Shown one piece after another: positions 1 through 10,156 of a stretch of 64,000 bases of DNA. Both the position numbers and the translations under genes were made by a program. The notes below the pieces were generated by a model. It worked only from the letters and a program-made list of their open reading frames with translations, was not told where the DNA came from and did no database searches. The DNA is taken from the NCBI GenBank assembly GCA_014529385.2, contig CM043960.1:117498043-117562042 (forward strand). The letters run 5' to 3'. This stretch comes from Adiantum capillus-veneris. Its lineage: Eukaryota > Streptophyta > Polypodiopsida > Polypodiales > Pteridaceae. The stretch's first letter is position 1, and each line of letters starts with the position of its first letter.

Positions 1-352
1 CCATCGCCACCCAGCCCCCCCCCCCGCTGCCCTCCCTCACGCTGCCCTCAGCCCCGCTGCCCCCCCTCGCACTGCCCCTGTCCCAGCTCGTCCGCCTGCC
101 CTCAACCCCTACTGTCGCCGCACGCCCTCAGCCCCAGCTTTTTCGCCGCTTGCCCAAGCCTGCTTTATCCCCCCCCCCCCCCCCCCCCCCCCGACTCAGC
201 CCGTTCGCCCGTCAGTTTGGGCCCTCCGCCTCGGTTACTCCCTACAGATTCGGCACTTTCGGCATTTCTTTCAACTCCTTGGAGCAGTGTTGGCGCGCCC
301 TTTTGCAGCACCCTCCCGTCATCCTCTTCTTACGCCACAGCAGTAGACACAG
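1..352 (+). other. C-rich LINE 5' leader
   Basis: This is a pyrimidine-rich, C-dominated stretch with a long C homopolymer at about 170-192, upstream of the ORF1 start. Plant L1 elements carry an internal promoter in the 5' UTR, so this may be the promoter region. No specific element is recognisable. The proline-rich reading frames here are by-products of C-richness. Confidence 0.5.
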
Positions 353-2272
353 ATGGAGTCTCCAGCTTCGCCACAGAGGGACTCACCAAAAGCCCCCTCG
401 CCCAACCCCGCTGAGCCCACCATTCGACTTGCTCTCTCGCCTACACAGCAAGCGAGCCTTGCCGCCGAGGTAGAGCAATTGCAGGCGACCTCGGTCATCT
501 GCAAGATTCTCGGCACCCGACCTAGCAGAGGAGAGCTGCGAGACCTTCTCTAGGCCCACCTTCTCGCAGAGGTGGGAAAGATTTTGGATGTCCAGATTCT
601 CGGACGGGGTTACTATCAGATCGAGTTTGAGTCCTCCGAGATGGCTTCCAAGGTCATAGCTATGAGTCCACTGGCCATCCGAGCCTCGCGTGCCCACTTT
701 CGACAGTGGCGACATGGTTTTGACCCAGCTTCGGATGTTCTAGTAGAGGAGGCAAACATCCCCATCTCAATCTGCTTTCCGGGTTTACCGAGGGAGTACC
801 TACCACTTCTTTCCAGGATCGGTTCCGCCATTGGGACTGTCCTGGAGACACCTCGCTGGGCAGCATCAGTAGCTTCCAAGGCGGCTGGCATTCCCTCAGT
901 TCGAGTTTTGGTCAGAGATACCCACACGCTCCCGAAGGTTATCCTTTTACCTCGGGTGAGTGGGGGTTGGTTTCGACAGAGTGTGGAGTACTCGGGCCTC
1001 CCGAACCAGTGCTTCATTTGCCGACAGATGGGCCATCTAGCGAAGGCCTGTCCACAAAGGAGGCCGCGACCTGCACCACAACCTCAACCCCAGCCTGCCA
1101 GGGCTGGCCCGCAGCCACAGCCAGCGGCACAGCGTACAGATGCAGAGCCACCCTCCGAGCTTGGGGCTCCAACGGAGGAGGGGTGGCAGCAGACCCGTGG
1201 CAGCAGACCCGTGGCCGCCGACGCCAAGGGCCACAGCGTCAGCCTGGCACTCAGAGTGGCCCTCAGGTGCCTACTCAGCAGCAGTGGGTTCCCACAGGGA
1301 ACCGTTTTGGTCCTCTCGAGCAGGAGGAGATCCCTGCGCCAGCCCCCACCTCCGCTTTTCCCTCGACAACCGCTCTCCCCCCCCCCAGAGTTCCCCCCCT
1401 TTGCCTCATCCTCCTCGCCTTCTACTCCCGTCGCCTCTCCACCTCGCCCCTCTACCTCTGTCGCCCCATCCCGCCCCTCTCCTCCTCCACTCTCCCGAGC
1501 TCCCTCTCCCCCCCCCTCCTGCTCCAGTTCCTCAATCGGCTCAGGAGACTGGTCCCTCTCCGGCGGCTAGGAGATCTCTTGGCAGCGCCTTTGCCGTGAG
1601 TCGCCTAGCGAGAGAGGGTCAGCCCTTCTTGCGGCCCCCTCTGCAGATTCAGACATCCTCCCTTGCAGCCATCCCTCGTGGGCTGACGAGCATTGACATC
1701 AGACGCCGCTGGGACTTCTTCGACTACGGGTTCACTCGTTTTCTCGGCGATTCCGCAGCAGACCATGAGGCAGCCTGTTTCAGGGTCCATGTTTTGTTCC
1801 TCGTCGCTAGGGGGACAGAAGCCCTGGACTCAGCAGTTGGTTTCTCCTTCCCCCTCTGTGGTAGGGCCGAGACAGAGTGGTCCCTTCACTCAGTGGTGGG
1901 ATGGTCGCATACACAGGTCTTAGAGTTCTCTCACCACATGGGAGAACTTGGAGTTACAGATATGCTACAGACTTTGTGGCCATTGGCCAAGTTTGCGGTG
2001 ACACCCCAGACTCAGCAGGATGTAGGCACATTGTGGTGTACTTCTTTGCTGATACGCAGTGTTTGCCTTGCTATGTATACATTCATGAGGACTCCTGGAC
2101 AGAGGAGGTTGTGTTACGCACGGCTCGCTCTGCTTGGGCTTAGGCTAGGCACTCACTGCAGTCACGCCTATCTAGAGGACGCTCGGATGCGGATTACTCC
2201 CCATCCAAGGCTGCCTCGAAGATAGCCCGTCTTGCTGCTGCGGTAGCATCTGTTCTCTCTCGCTCCCCATGA
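353..2272 (+). pseudogene. LINE ORF1 (gag-like, DUF4283-type plus CCHC knuckle)
   Basis: This would encode the nucleic-acid-binding ORF1 protein of the retrotransposition particle. The start at 353 (MESPASPQRD) is chosen because its frame runs into the conserved part. A TAG at 551-553 interrupts it. The frame then gives a DUF4283-like segment (VGKILDVQILGRGYYQIEF) followed by a zinc knuckle, CFICRQMGHLAKAC, at 1010-1051. A long Pro/Ser-rich linker follows. The frame shifts near 1560, and again near 2150, to end RSP-stop at 2270-2272. That stop overlaps the ORF2 ATG as ATGA. The stop and the two shifts make it a pseudogene. The domain name is by resemblance only. Confidence 0.8.
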
Positions 2273-5200
2273 GGATCGTCTCATGGAACGTGCAGGGACT
2301 AGGTAGGCCCCAGTTTCAGCGACAGCGGGGCCGACTGCGTCAGGAGCTTCAGCGCTGCCTTGTGGGAGAAGAGATTGATCTCCTTATGCTTCAGGAGCAC
2401 CATCTGTGTGAGAGCCGCATTCGGCGTTGTGGTCAGATTTTGCGTGGACGTTATGATACCTTTTGGTCAGCTGCTTTTGGACCCTGAGGCATCCAAGGAG
2501 GGGTATGTATGACTATTGCGGACTCACTACAGCAGGCCATTGTGGGCAGAGGGATTATTGTCCCAGGCAGGGCTCAGTGGATTACTATGCAGGTTCAGGG
2601 TGGCCTTGTGGGCTTCCTGAACAACTATGCGCCCAATGTGGCGAGTGCTCGTGCAGAGTTTTGGTCACAGATTGTTGAGTCTTTGCCGCAAGCCGATCAT
2701 TGGTGTATAGGAGGGGACTTCAACATGTTGGAGGACCCTTCTGATAGGATTGGTGGCAGCCATGCTACTGTGCATGGAGTCGAGTTGGCAGCTTGGGAGA
2801 GGTTTTGTATGACTTTGAGGATCTTGGATACATGGCAGCACTCTGGTTTTGTGAGACCCCCAGACAGTCTTGCCTTCTCTAGATCGGACCGCGGAGTGGG
2901 AGGAGTGAATCTATCGCGGATAGATCGCTTCTACACTAGTGACCACTTCAGTGACTTGGGGGGTTCAGTGGGCATCCTGGCAGGGACTTCCTTCTCGGAC
3001 CATGCACCAGTGATCCTCACAGTGGCAGACAAGCAGAGGAGTGGGAGCACGATACTCCGCATCCCAGAGAGAGTCTTGTTGGACTCAGCACTCAGAGAGA
3101 GGGTAGAGGCTCTCTGGACAGAGGGCATGGACAGACAGGATTCACCTGCAGACAATGTGGCCTCGGGGCTAGCTCAGCTTAGCCACTTTTTTCTTCAGGA
3201 GTCTCTGGCTCACCGGGCTGCAGCGAGAGAGGCGGAGCAGCGTCTCACACGGGGCATTGCTTCACTACAAAGGATGCAGGAGCAGCATCCAGACAGTCCA
3301 TGGTTGGAGGAGCAATTACAGCAGGCTCGACAGGAGCTTGCTATCACAGAGGAGAGGCGTCATGAGTTTGCCTTCCACCGACAGGCATCTCAGTGGACTC
3401 AGGTGGGTGACAGAGTGACTGGTGCTGTTTTTGAGACAGTGGGGCCTCGGCACTCGCATGCCAAGGTCAGTCAGTTGAGGAGGCCCAATGGGTCAGTTGC
3501 TTGTGAGCCCAAGGATATGCGTGCAGTCGCTACTGACTTTTACCGTGAGTTACTGTCGGCTGATCCTCAGTCAGAGCGGCAGGATGCATGCAGGGAGCAG
3601 GTTTGGGCACAGATGCCATGTCTTGTGACAGAGGAGATGCGCCAGAGGCTAGAGATGCCACTTCAGCTTGAGGAGCTGCACACAGCTCTGAGGGCCCTCC
3701 CTCGTGGTAGCTGTCCAGGTGAGGATGGGTTGACTCCCAGCTTTTTCTTGGAGTACTGGACCTGCTTGGCCCAGATCTTTGTAGTGCTTTTCAGTACATT
3801 TTGCACATAGGAGTGATGCCTGACAGCATGAGTGAGGGCCTGATCTACCTCATTCCCAAGGAGGGTGGCTCCTTGGATGAGATTCGACAGTGGCGCCCCA
3901 TCACCATCCTCAACTCAGCCTACAAAATTCTTGCCAAGGCTCTGAGTTTGAGGATTCAGCCACTCTTAGAGAGCCTTATACATGGGACTCAGACAGGTTT
4001 TGTCAAGGAACGCAGTATCCTTGACAACATCTTTACTTTTTGGGAGGCTTCTGCCCTGGCACGGCTTCGTGGTGAGGACCTTGTGATTCTTCTTCTCGAT
4101 TTTGAGAAGGCCTACGACCGAGTTGATTGGGACTTTCTAGAGGGCACTCTTCGCAGAATGGGCTTCTCAGATGCTTGGATCAGAGGGGTGTCAGCTTTGT
4201 ACAGACAGGCTCACAGTCAGGTGCTTTTGGCAGGGGGGAGAGGTGAGCGCTTCATGCTCACACGCTCGGTCAGACAGGGTTGTCCTCTTGCCCCCTTTCT
4301 CTTTCTGTTCTATGCGGAGGCAATGAGCAGATTTTTGGTGTCACAGCACGTTGGTCTTCGGGGCTTAGCACTCCCTATTCGGGGAGAGGAGCTACTGGAT
4401 GCTGAGTTTGCCGATGACTCAGCCTTGTACTTAGATGGCCAAGAGGCCAATCCACAGATGTGAGCAAGCTCTGGAGACCTTCTGTTGTGCATCGGGCGCA
4501 CTGATCAAGTGGAGAAAGACAATATATATATACCTAGATGAATCCAGGATATACCCAGATTCACCCTTGAAGGAAAGTGCAAGGTATAGACTCATGGTAG
4601 TCACCCACGAGACAATATAACCATCAGCTCCATCATGCATAGTATTGACTAAATACCACGACATCCCCACTAACATCGTCAGTGCCCAATAGTGGGTGTA
4701 GAACTAGGTACAAACATATGCTCCCAAACACAACACACACCACACGCACACACACATGAGCATACATCAACACAAAGTTCAGCGTGCTGGCTTTCTCGGC
4801 TGGTAGTGCTCCTATGCTAGATTGGATGCCAGGAGAGGGTTTCAGGTGGATTCCCCCACGGACTGCAGTTCGATACTTGGGTAGTCAGGTTGGTTTGGAC
4901 TTGTCTCCCGAGCAACAGATTGCTCCTCTTCTCCTGTCCATCAAGAAAAAGCTGTTACATTGGAGCTCAGCACATCTGTCGCTGGCTGGTAGAGTAGTAG
5001 TTGCCAACCAAGTGCTGTTGGCGACTATGTGGTACATCACTTCGTGCTAGATCTTCTCGAGTTCTTGTATCAGCCAGGTAGAGAGGCTGAGCAGGAACTT
5101 CCTTTGGTCAGGACGTGACACTCAGATGGCCCAAGCCAAGGTGGCTTGGTCGGTCATCACGCTTCCTTGTTCTCAGGGAGGGCTTAGGATCATTGATCCA

Positions 5201-6696
5201 GCACAGCAGAGCAGAGCCCTTCTAGGGAAGTTCATAGTCAGAGGACTTCTTCCAGGTGAGGAGCCCTGGAAGGAGTTCTTGTTGCAGAGGCTTCATGCCA
5301 TGGTGCCTCAGTCAGGAGGCCCTTGTCAACCTTCGACCAGATGGATCTTTACAAAGATGCGCCGAGTTGGTTTGAGCAGGAGACTGGAGGACCGCTTCGC
5401 TGTGAGTTTGCTTCGTTCTTGGGAGCTCTTACGGCGTGGCCTGGAGCAACGACTGCCGATGTGCACGGAGAAGCGCCTACGGCAGCCCCTCGTTTGGAAC
5501 CCCATGGTTAGCACTCAGAGAGGCCACTTGGTTGGTAGTCGACCTCATGTTTCCTGGGGTCCCATGGCAGCAGGTCTAGCACGCTCTCTAGGTGACTGGC
5601 TAGAGTTCACAGGTTTGTCAGAGGAGGTAAAGGGTTTCCAACTGCAGGGCATGAGAGGGGTGCAAAGCATGTGTCAGGACATCTCAGAGTCAGTTCCAGC
5701 TGAGTGGCTCACACCTCTCGAGCCAGTAGCACACCGGTGGATGGGAGCCTTCACACAACTGGAGGTTCTCATTTCAGTCAGGGCCTGCTCAGAGACTGTC
5801 CCAGCCCTGTTCTTCGAGCTTCAGGGTGGGGGACGATTACAGCGAGTTGCAGTAGAGGCCCCGCAGGTAGCAGAGTGCTGTTTTCAGAGGATCCGAGTTG
5901 TGGGTATCTATGGGAGCACTTGCGTCATAGACCCTGACCCAGCAGCTCTTGAGACTAGACACAGGAGGCTATGGGCTTGGGAGTGCTGTCCACTGGCACG
6001 AGTACAATGGGATCCTGGTGAGTGGCTATGGAGGGGGACCCCTTCTCTTCTGCAGACCACCCAGGAGTCCCCTTCTTTCAGTACATTGTTCGGCTTGGAC
6101 GTCATATACTTGCAGCACAGAGAGAGGCCCGCCCCGCTGCAGCACGTCATTGGCAGGAGGAGGGCCTCAGTCCAGTTCTTGGCAACCTTTTGGCAGAGGC
6201 TGTGGGACTCCAGACAGCCGAGGCGCGTCACTTTGTTCCAGTGGCTGGTTGCACACAGAGCTACAGCAGTAGGGAGCAGCTTGTGCATAGTGGTCTCTCG
6301 GCCGCATGTGCAACCTGTGTCCAGTTGGTGGAGAGTCAGCATCATTGTCTTTAGGAATGTCCCTCGGCCCAGCAGGTGTGGCTACGAGTTCTTCGGCTGA
6401 TGCCTACTCTCTCCACGACTAGACAGTACACTTGGGGGGCAACGGCTTGGTCCACTCTCACGGGTCCGGCACTTCAGTTTGAGCTATCTTCCACCAACAG
6501 GATGATAGTGATACAGGGGGGGCGTCCTACACTCCAACCTGCTACAGAGCTTACTCCACAGGAGTGGTGCAGTGAGAGAGAGGAGTGTTGGGAGCTCATC
6601 AATGGCCTAACACTGTGGTTCATCTGGCGAGCCCGCTGTTTCCGCATTTTTGAGGCCCGCTCTGCGCCGCCAGCAGAGACTGTTCGTGACTTTTGA
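2269..6696 (+). pseudogene. LINE ORF2 (endonuclease / reverse transcriptase)
   Basis: This is the polyprotein that nicks target DNA and reverse-transcribes the LINE RNA. Endonuclease motifs are SWNVQG (start), LQEHH, GGDFNM, RIDRF and SDHAPV. RT motifs are TGFVKERSILDN, DFEKAYDRVDW, RQGCPLAPF and the catalytic FADD at about 4410. A C-terminal zf-RVT-like region has FQWLVAHRA and a Cys/His pattern (CATC...H...CP) near 6320-6360. Breaks are an in-frame TGA at 2485, a frame change near 3800, another near 4445, a 259 bp insertion at 4519-4777, a TAG at 5048, a frame change near 6250-6290, and a TAG at 6352. It starts at the ATG overlapping the ORF1 stop. It is a certain LINE ORF2 and certainly non-functional. 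Confidence 0.93.
4519..4777. other. 259 bp insertion in LINE ORF2
   Basis: The RT C-terminal reading frame stops matching at 4518 and resumes at 4778. AAAG occurs at both edges (4515-4518 and 4774-4777), as expected of a short target-site duplication. Removing 259 bp reconnects the upstream and downstream frames exactly. The insert holds an AT dinucleotide run, a TGAATC/GATTCA inverted pair and a CA-rich right end, but no coding sequence. I do not recognise the family. Confidence 0.6.
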
Positions 6697-7031
6697 CTAG
6701 AGCTGATCCATACTCTCATAGGACAGCTTGAGGGACTTCAGGGCAGCTCCGACCGCATACAGGAGCAAGCAGCCGTGAGGCTTTCCTTCGACTCTGGCGC
6801 CTTGGGCCTTTCTATACCATTGTCCAGGGTGTGCTCAGATGGCAATACCGACCACCTGTGTAGCTCTTCCCTCCTCCCATCCCTTGATTTAGCCTCATTG
6901 TACATATGTTGTTCTTTCATTCGGAGAGTCTCCCCATCATGTTTGTTGTAGCCCTCTCTTGCAGAGGTGGATGTAGCCCTACGGGCAGCTTTCATTAACT
7001 AATAGAAGGATCTTTTTCTCGGAAAAAAAAA
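6697..7031 (+). other. LINE 3' UTR and A-tail
   Basis: Non-coding sequence after the ORF2 stop ends in a run of ten A at about 7022-7031, the normal 3' terminus for target-primed insertion. The next sequence (CAAGCAAAAAAAATTC) belongs to the family B leader, since it recurs near 19720 and 40060. Confidence 0.75.
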
Positions 7032-8362
7032 ACAAGCAAAAAAAATTCTTGTGGTTCTTGTGGTTCTTTCCTTGAGTGATACAGAACACTGCCAAAGCTC
7101 CCAATGTTAGGTGCAACGGAATGATTGTTTGCGCTTTGCTCAAGATGAGTGCTCGGAACTGTGCTCAAGGTTCCTTTTAGTTCTTATGGAAGGTAGAGCC
7201 TTTCGTTCTTAATGAGAGAGTGCTATGATCACAAACAAAGTGAATGGACACTGTGCGTGCAAGTGTATGAGACTGAGAGATAGAGAGAGAAGAGAGATAC
7301 GACACCAGAGACCTTGTAAAACCCTCCTCCAAAGGCCCCACTCTCGTCGGTGAGAATGGTCTACTATTGATTACACAAAGTGGTACAATGACGATGCAAT
7401 GGACCGATGCAACCTGGGATTATGTCGGTGACGACAACGGTGATGACGAAGTCGACCTAAGGGCTGAAATCTGCAATCTTTCTATCTGCTGAATTCTGAC
7501 TCTATGTCGGTGACGATGTCGATGGCGACGATGTGACGACGACGTGCTGAAAACGCAGATGCTGAAATCTGTGTTTTCCGGGCTGAAACTGTAAACCTTG
7601 CGGGAACTAACCGTGCGGCGAGGAACTGCTGCAAGAAGGTGAGATCGGAGAGGTTCGGGACTTGATCTGCGAAGTCTAACTGCTGAAAACTGAAAACGCT
7701 GATGGTTCTCGAGTTTCCGTCGCGATGATGGTACAAAACGCCGGGGCTGATCTGCAACCAAAAACGCTAGGGCTGAATTCTGATGTTTCTGTCGCCGGGA
7801 TTCTGCAGATGCAAAAACGCTAGGCTGATCTGCTGGGGTCTTGTCGCCGTTGCTCTGCAAATGCAAAACGCTGGCTGATCTGCGGTGGTCTGATCCAAAA
7901 ACGCTAGGCTGTTGCTTGGGAGCAAAAACGCTAGGTCACTTGGGGGGTTCTGCGGGGGTTTTGCTGAGAAGGTGCCTGTTGAGCATGTGCTCCTACTGCG
8001 TCTTCTGCCAGAAAGTGTTAACTTGGGTTTGCTTATATATTTTCTTAGCAAAATTGCCCTACCTACTTTTGTTGGAAAGTCACTTAAAAATAATAAGTGA
8101 AAATACCAAAAATAGGAAAAATAGACTAAATGCACTGGAAAATTCCCCTGACTGAGTCTGATGGATTCTAAAGGGAATACTGATGATCATACTGTGTGCA
8201 ACCAGAGGATATGCATCTACACTCAATGACTGGGCATGCACGGTCTACGAATAGACTCACAAAAGTGTCAGATCACTGCTAATCTAGACTTGACTGGACT
8301 GACTGAACCCTGATCATGTTGTAGCTTGTCCACGGACACATTGGGTTGGATGTCACGTGACA
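7032..8362 (-). mobile_element. Family B element, leader stub plus 5' LTR (B-a)
   Basis: 7032-7104 matches the primer-binding leader that lies left of the other minus-strand family B 5' LTRs, with AAGCTC close to the expected GAGCTCTGATACCA. The LTR runs from TGTTAGGTGC at 7105 to TGTCACGTGACA ending at 8362, 1258 bp. The rest of the internal region is absent, cut off by the LINE. Inside the LTR are many short near-repeats of the type AAAACGCTAGG and GCTGAAATCTG. The right edge abuts chromodomain-coding sequence of a + strand family A element. Confidence 0.8.
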
Positions 8363-8626
8363 TAAAGTGATTAGGCAGTTCTTGGTTAAATTCAAGAGCT
8401 ATCCTGCATTGGATGCGAAGTGGATGGAGGAGGACCTAGCAAATACTCCTCAAATTTTGAAACTTTACCTTGAAGCATTTGGTTTAGCATAAAAGGTAAA
8501 GTGATTAGGCGGTTTTTGATTAAATTCAAGAGCTATCCTGCATTGGATTCGAAGTGGATGGAAGAGGACCTAGCGGATACTCCTCAGATTTTGAAACTTT
8601 ACCTTGAAGCATTCGGTTCAGCATAG
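8363..8626 (+). pseudogene. Integrase chromodomain fragment, tandemly duplicated
   Basis: Translating + strand gives the last part of a Ty3/gypsy integrase: FLVKFKSYPALDAKW, then EEDLA.TPQILKLYLEAFG and a stop. It matches the ends encoded at 10994, 14615 and 22064. The segment is present twice with a 134 bp period (8363-8496 and 8497-8626), each copy ending at the normal stop. Chromodomains direct integrases to chromatin marks. Only the last third of the domain is present here. Confidence 0.75.
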
Positions 8627-9219
8627 TCTACTCCGATAGAGCACCGATTTCAGCGAGGGTGAATCTAATGCAGTGGGTTTGCACAAGAGGGGAGTCACTC
8701 CGGTCCTTTGTCAACGGATTACCCCGATTTTGAATAGAGTCACTGATGTTCCCTTTGGGTATTAGGGATACTAAAGGGTTGAGTAATATTCTGTTGTATG
8801 ACTTTATAACTAGAATTCCCACAAATGAAAATGATTGATATGTACTTGACTTGTTTGAGTGCACGAACTGAAAGACGAAATGACTGCAGCATTTCCGTCT
8901 CATAAATCTCTATAGACATGATTGCAATAAGGATTAGTTAATCGGGCATCCATGAGGTCCGGAATGGATCTAGATGCGATTACTAAATACGTTGCCGATG
9001 GTCATGGTTTGAGATTTGGAATGAATTTGTTTGTGATTTGTCATTGTGATGTCAAGTGATGTCCGGTGATGTGACTGTTGTCTTGTACAAGTGCTAGATG
9101 TGTCGTGTCTAGTGCGTCGGTACTAACAGTTAGTGTCTACTAAGACAGTTTATGGCCTCTTGTCTGTTTTGCAGGCGTAATTGAGGGCGATTACAATTCT
9201 CTAGGTCAAGAAGGGGGTA

Positions 9220-9747
9220 TGTCACAAACAAGTGACGTGGCAGGCCCTTGGACACACGCGCACACACACACACACACTCTCTCTCTCTTGACCGTACGAA
9301 ATTCTGAAAATTGCGCCGACAGGCTGACGTGGCAGATTCCCGCAAAACGCGCTGATTTGTTGATGTGGCAATACGTATGGATCTTTGCAATTGACGTTGT
9401 TGCTTTTGGATGGCATCTTTTTAACACAATGCTTTTGGGAGCCATTGCTTTTGAGTTTAACTTTTGGGGCTCTGCTTTTGGGCATCCCTTGTAAGAATTA
9501 TTAAGTCATTTGAGACTCACTTCTCAGAGCATCTGGACGTAGAGTCTGAGAGTGAGAACCCGCGAACTCTCTTGTACTTTGCACACAAAGTAATATTAAA
9601 ACAAATATCGAAAGGGCCGCCAGTCTTTGGGGCCAATACCTCTTGGCACGCAACTATGCCGGCCCATGTCGTCTTTTGTAAACTGTTTTGAAGTGAATCT
9701 CTGCTATGTCGCGGTTGAATCTCTATTGTGTGTCCAAGTTTGTTACG
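9220..9747 (+). repeat. Family A LTR (3' LTR, + orientation)
   Basis: It begins TGTCACAAACAAGTGACG just after a purine-rich tract and ends CCAAGTTTGTTACG. This is the reverse complement of the minus-strand family A LTR ends. The expected terminal CA is CG here. It contains a CA/CT microsatellite near 9256-9290. Length is 528 bp. Confidence 0.75.
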
Positions 9748-10156
9748 TTGTGTAATCTAAAGCAAATACCTCTCTAGCAATAGAGAGGGGGGCCCTTGGA
9801 GGGGGGTTTGAGACCCCATCTAGTGTTGTCTCTTCTCTCTTTCTCTCTCTCTAGCACTCTCATGCACTCTCACTCACAGTTGCATTCCACTCTCGTTGTT
9901 TTGGTCATTGCACATTCTCTCACTAAGTCAAGGAAGGCTCTCCCTTCCCGTAAGTAAAAGGAGCCTTGAGCACCCACTGATCACTCATCCGAGCCATGTG
10001 CCATCGTCCACTTTCGCTGCACATTACATTGGTATCAGAGCTCTTTGGCAGTGTTCGGTATCACCACTCAAGGAAAGAAGCACAAAGAACCACAAGAATT
10101 CTTTTTTGCTTGTTGTGATCGCACGTAACCCAAGACCGCTTGGGTGTGTCGATCCC
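9748..10156 (+). mobile_element. Family B fragment B0 (+ orientation): LTR end and leader
   Basis: 9748-10028 aligns, in reverse complement and with clear divergence, to the start of the family B LTRs (CT-rich patch, CCTTGAGCAC, GCTGCAC.TTACA). A primer-binding site and about 115 bp of leader follow (CACTCAAGGAAAGAAGCAC, TTGCTTGTTG). The leader breaks at 10156, where the A0 LTR begins. It is the oldest-looking layer of the nest. Confidence 0.7.
10030..10041 (+). promoter_or_regulatory. Primer-binding site, initiator tRNA-Met type
   Basis: TGGTATCAGAGC lies one base after the family B LTR end. It is the classic sequence complementary to the 3' end of plant initiator tRNA-Met used to prime minus-strand DNA synthesis. 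Reverse-complement versions (CTCTGATACCA or decayed forms) sit beside the 5' LTRs at about 19770, 34517, 37880, 40125 and 31204. Confidence 0.85.

Larger units (their letters stand above)
1..7031 (+). mobile_element. LINE (plant L1-like non-LTR retrotransposon)
   Basis: The order is C-rich leader, ORF1 with a CCHC knuckle, ORF2 with apurinic endonuclease, reverse transcriptase and a C-terminal zf-RVT-like region, a 3' UTR, and an A-run ending at about 7031. This is the standard plant L1 layout. The 5' end is not visible and may lie left of the window. Every ORF carries stops or frame changes, so the copy is dead. The A-tail abuts the leader of a family B retroelement at 7032, suggesting that the LINE inserted there. 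No target-site duplication can be tested because the left flank is absent. Confidence 0.93.
8363..9747 (+). mobile_element. Family A element, 3' end, + orientation
   Basis: A truncated chromovirus 3' end: a duplicated chromodomain segment (8363-8626), about 590 bp of non-coding 3' region, a polypurine tract (AAGAAGGGGGTA) and the 3' LTR at 9220-9747. The same 3' non-coding region appears in inverse orientation at 10410-10993, 14006-14614 and 21476-22063. The left side is cut by the family B LTR and the right end abuts a family B LTR fragment. Confidence 0.8.

Noticed and set aside
150-473. Proline-rich frames over the C-rich start
   Set aside because: They arise from C homopolymer composition. 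The frame starting at 353 is the one leading into the conserved ORF1 domains.
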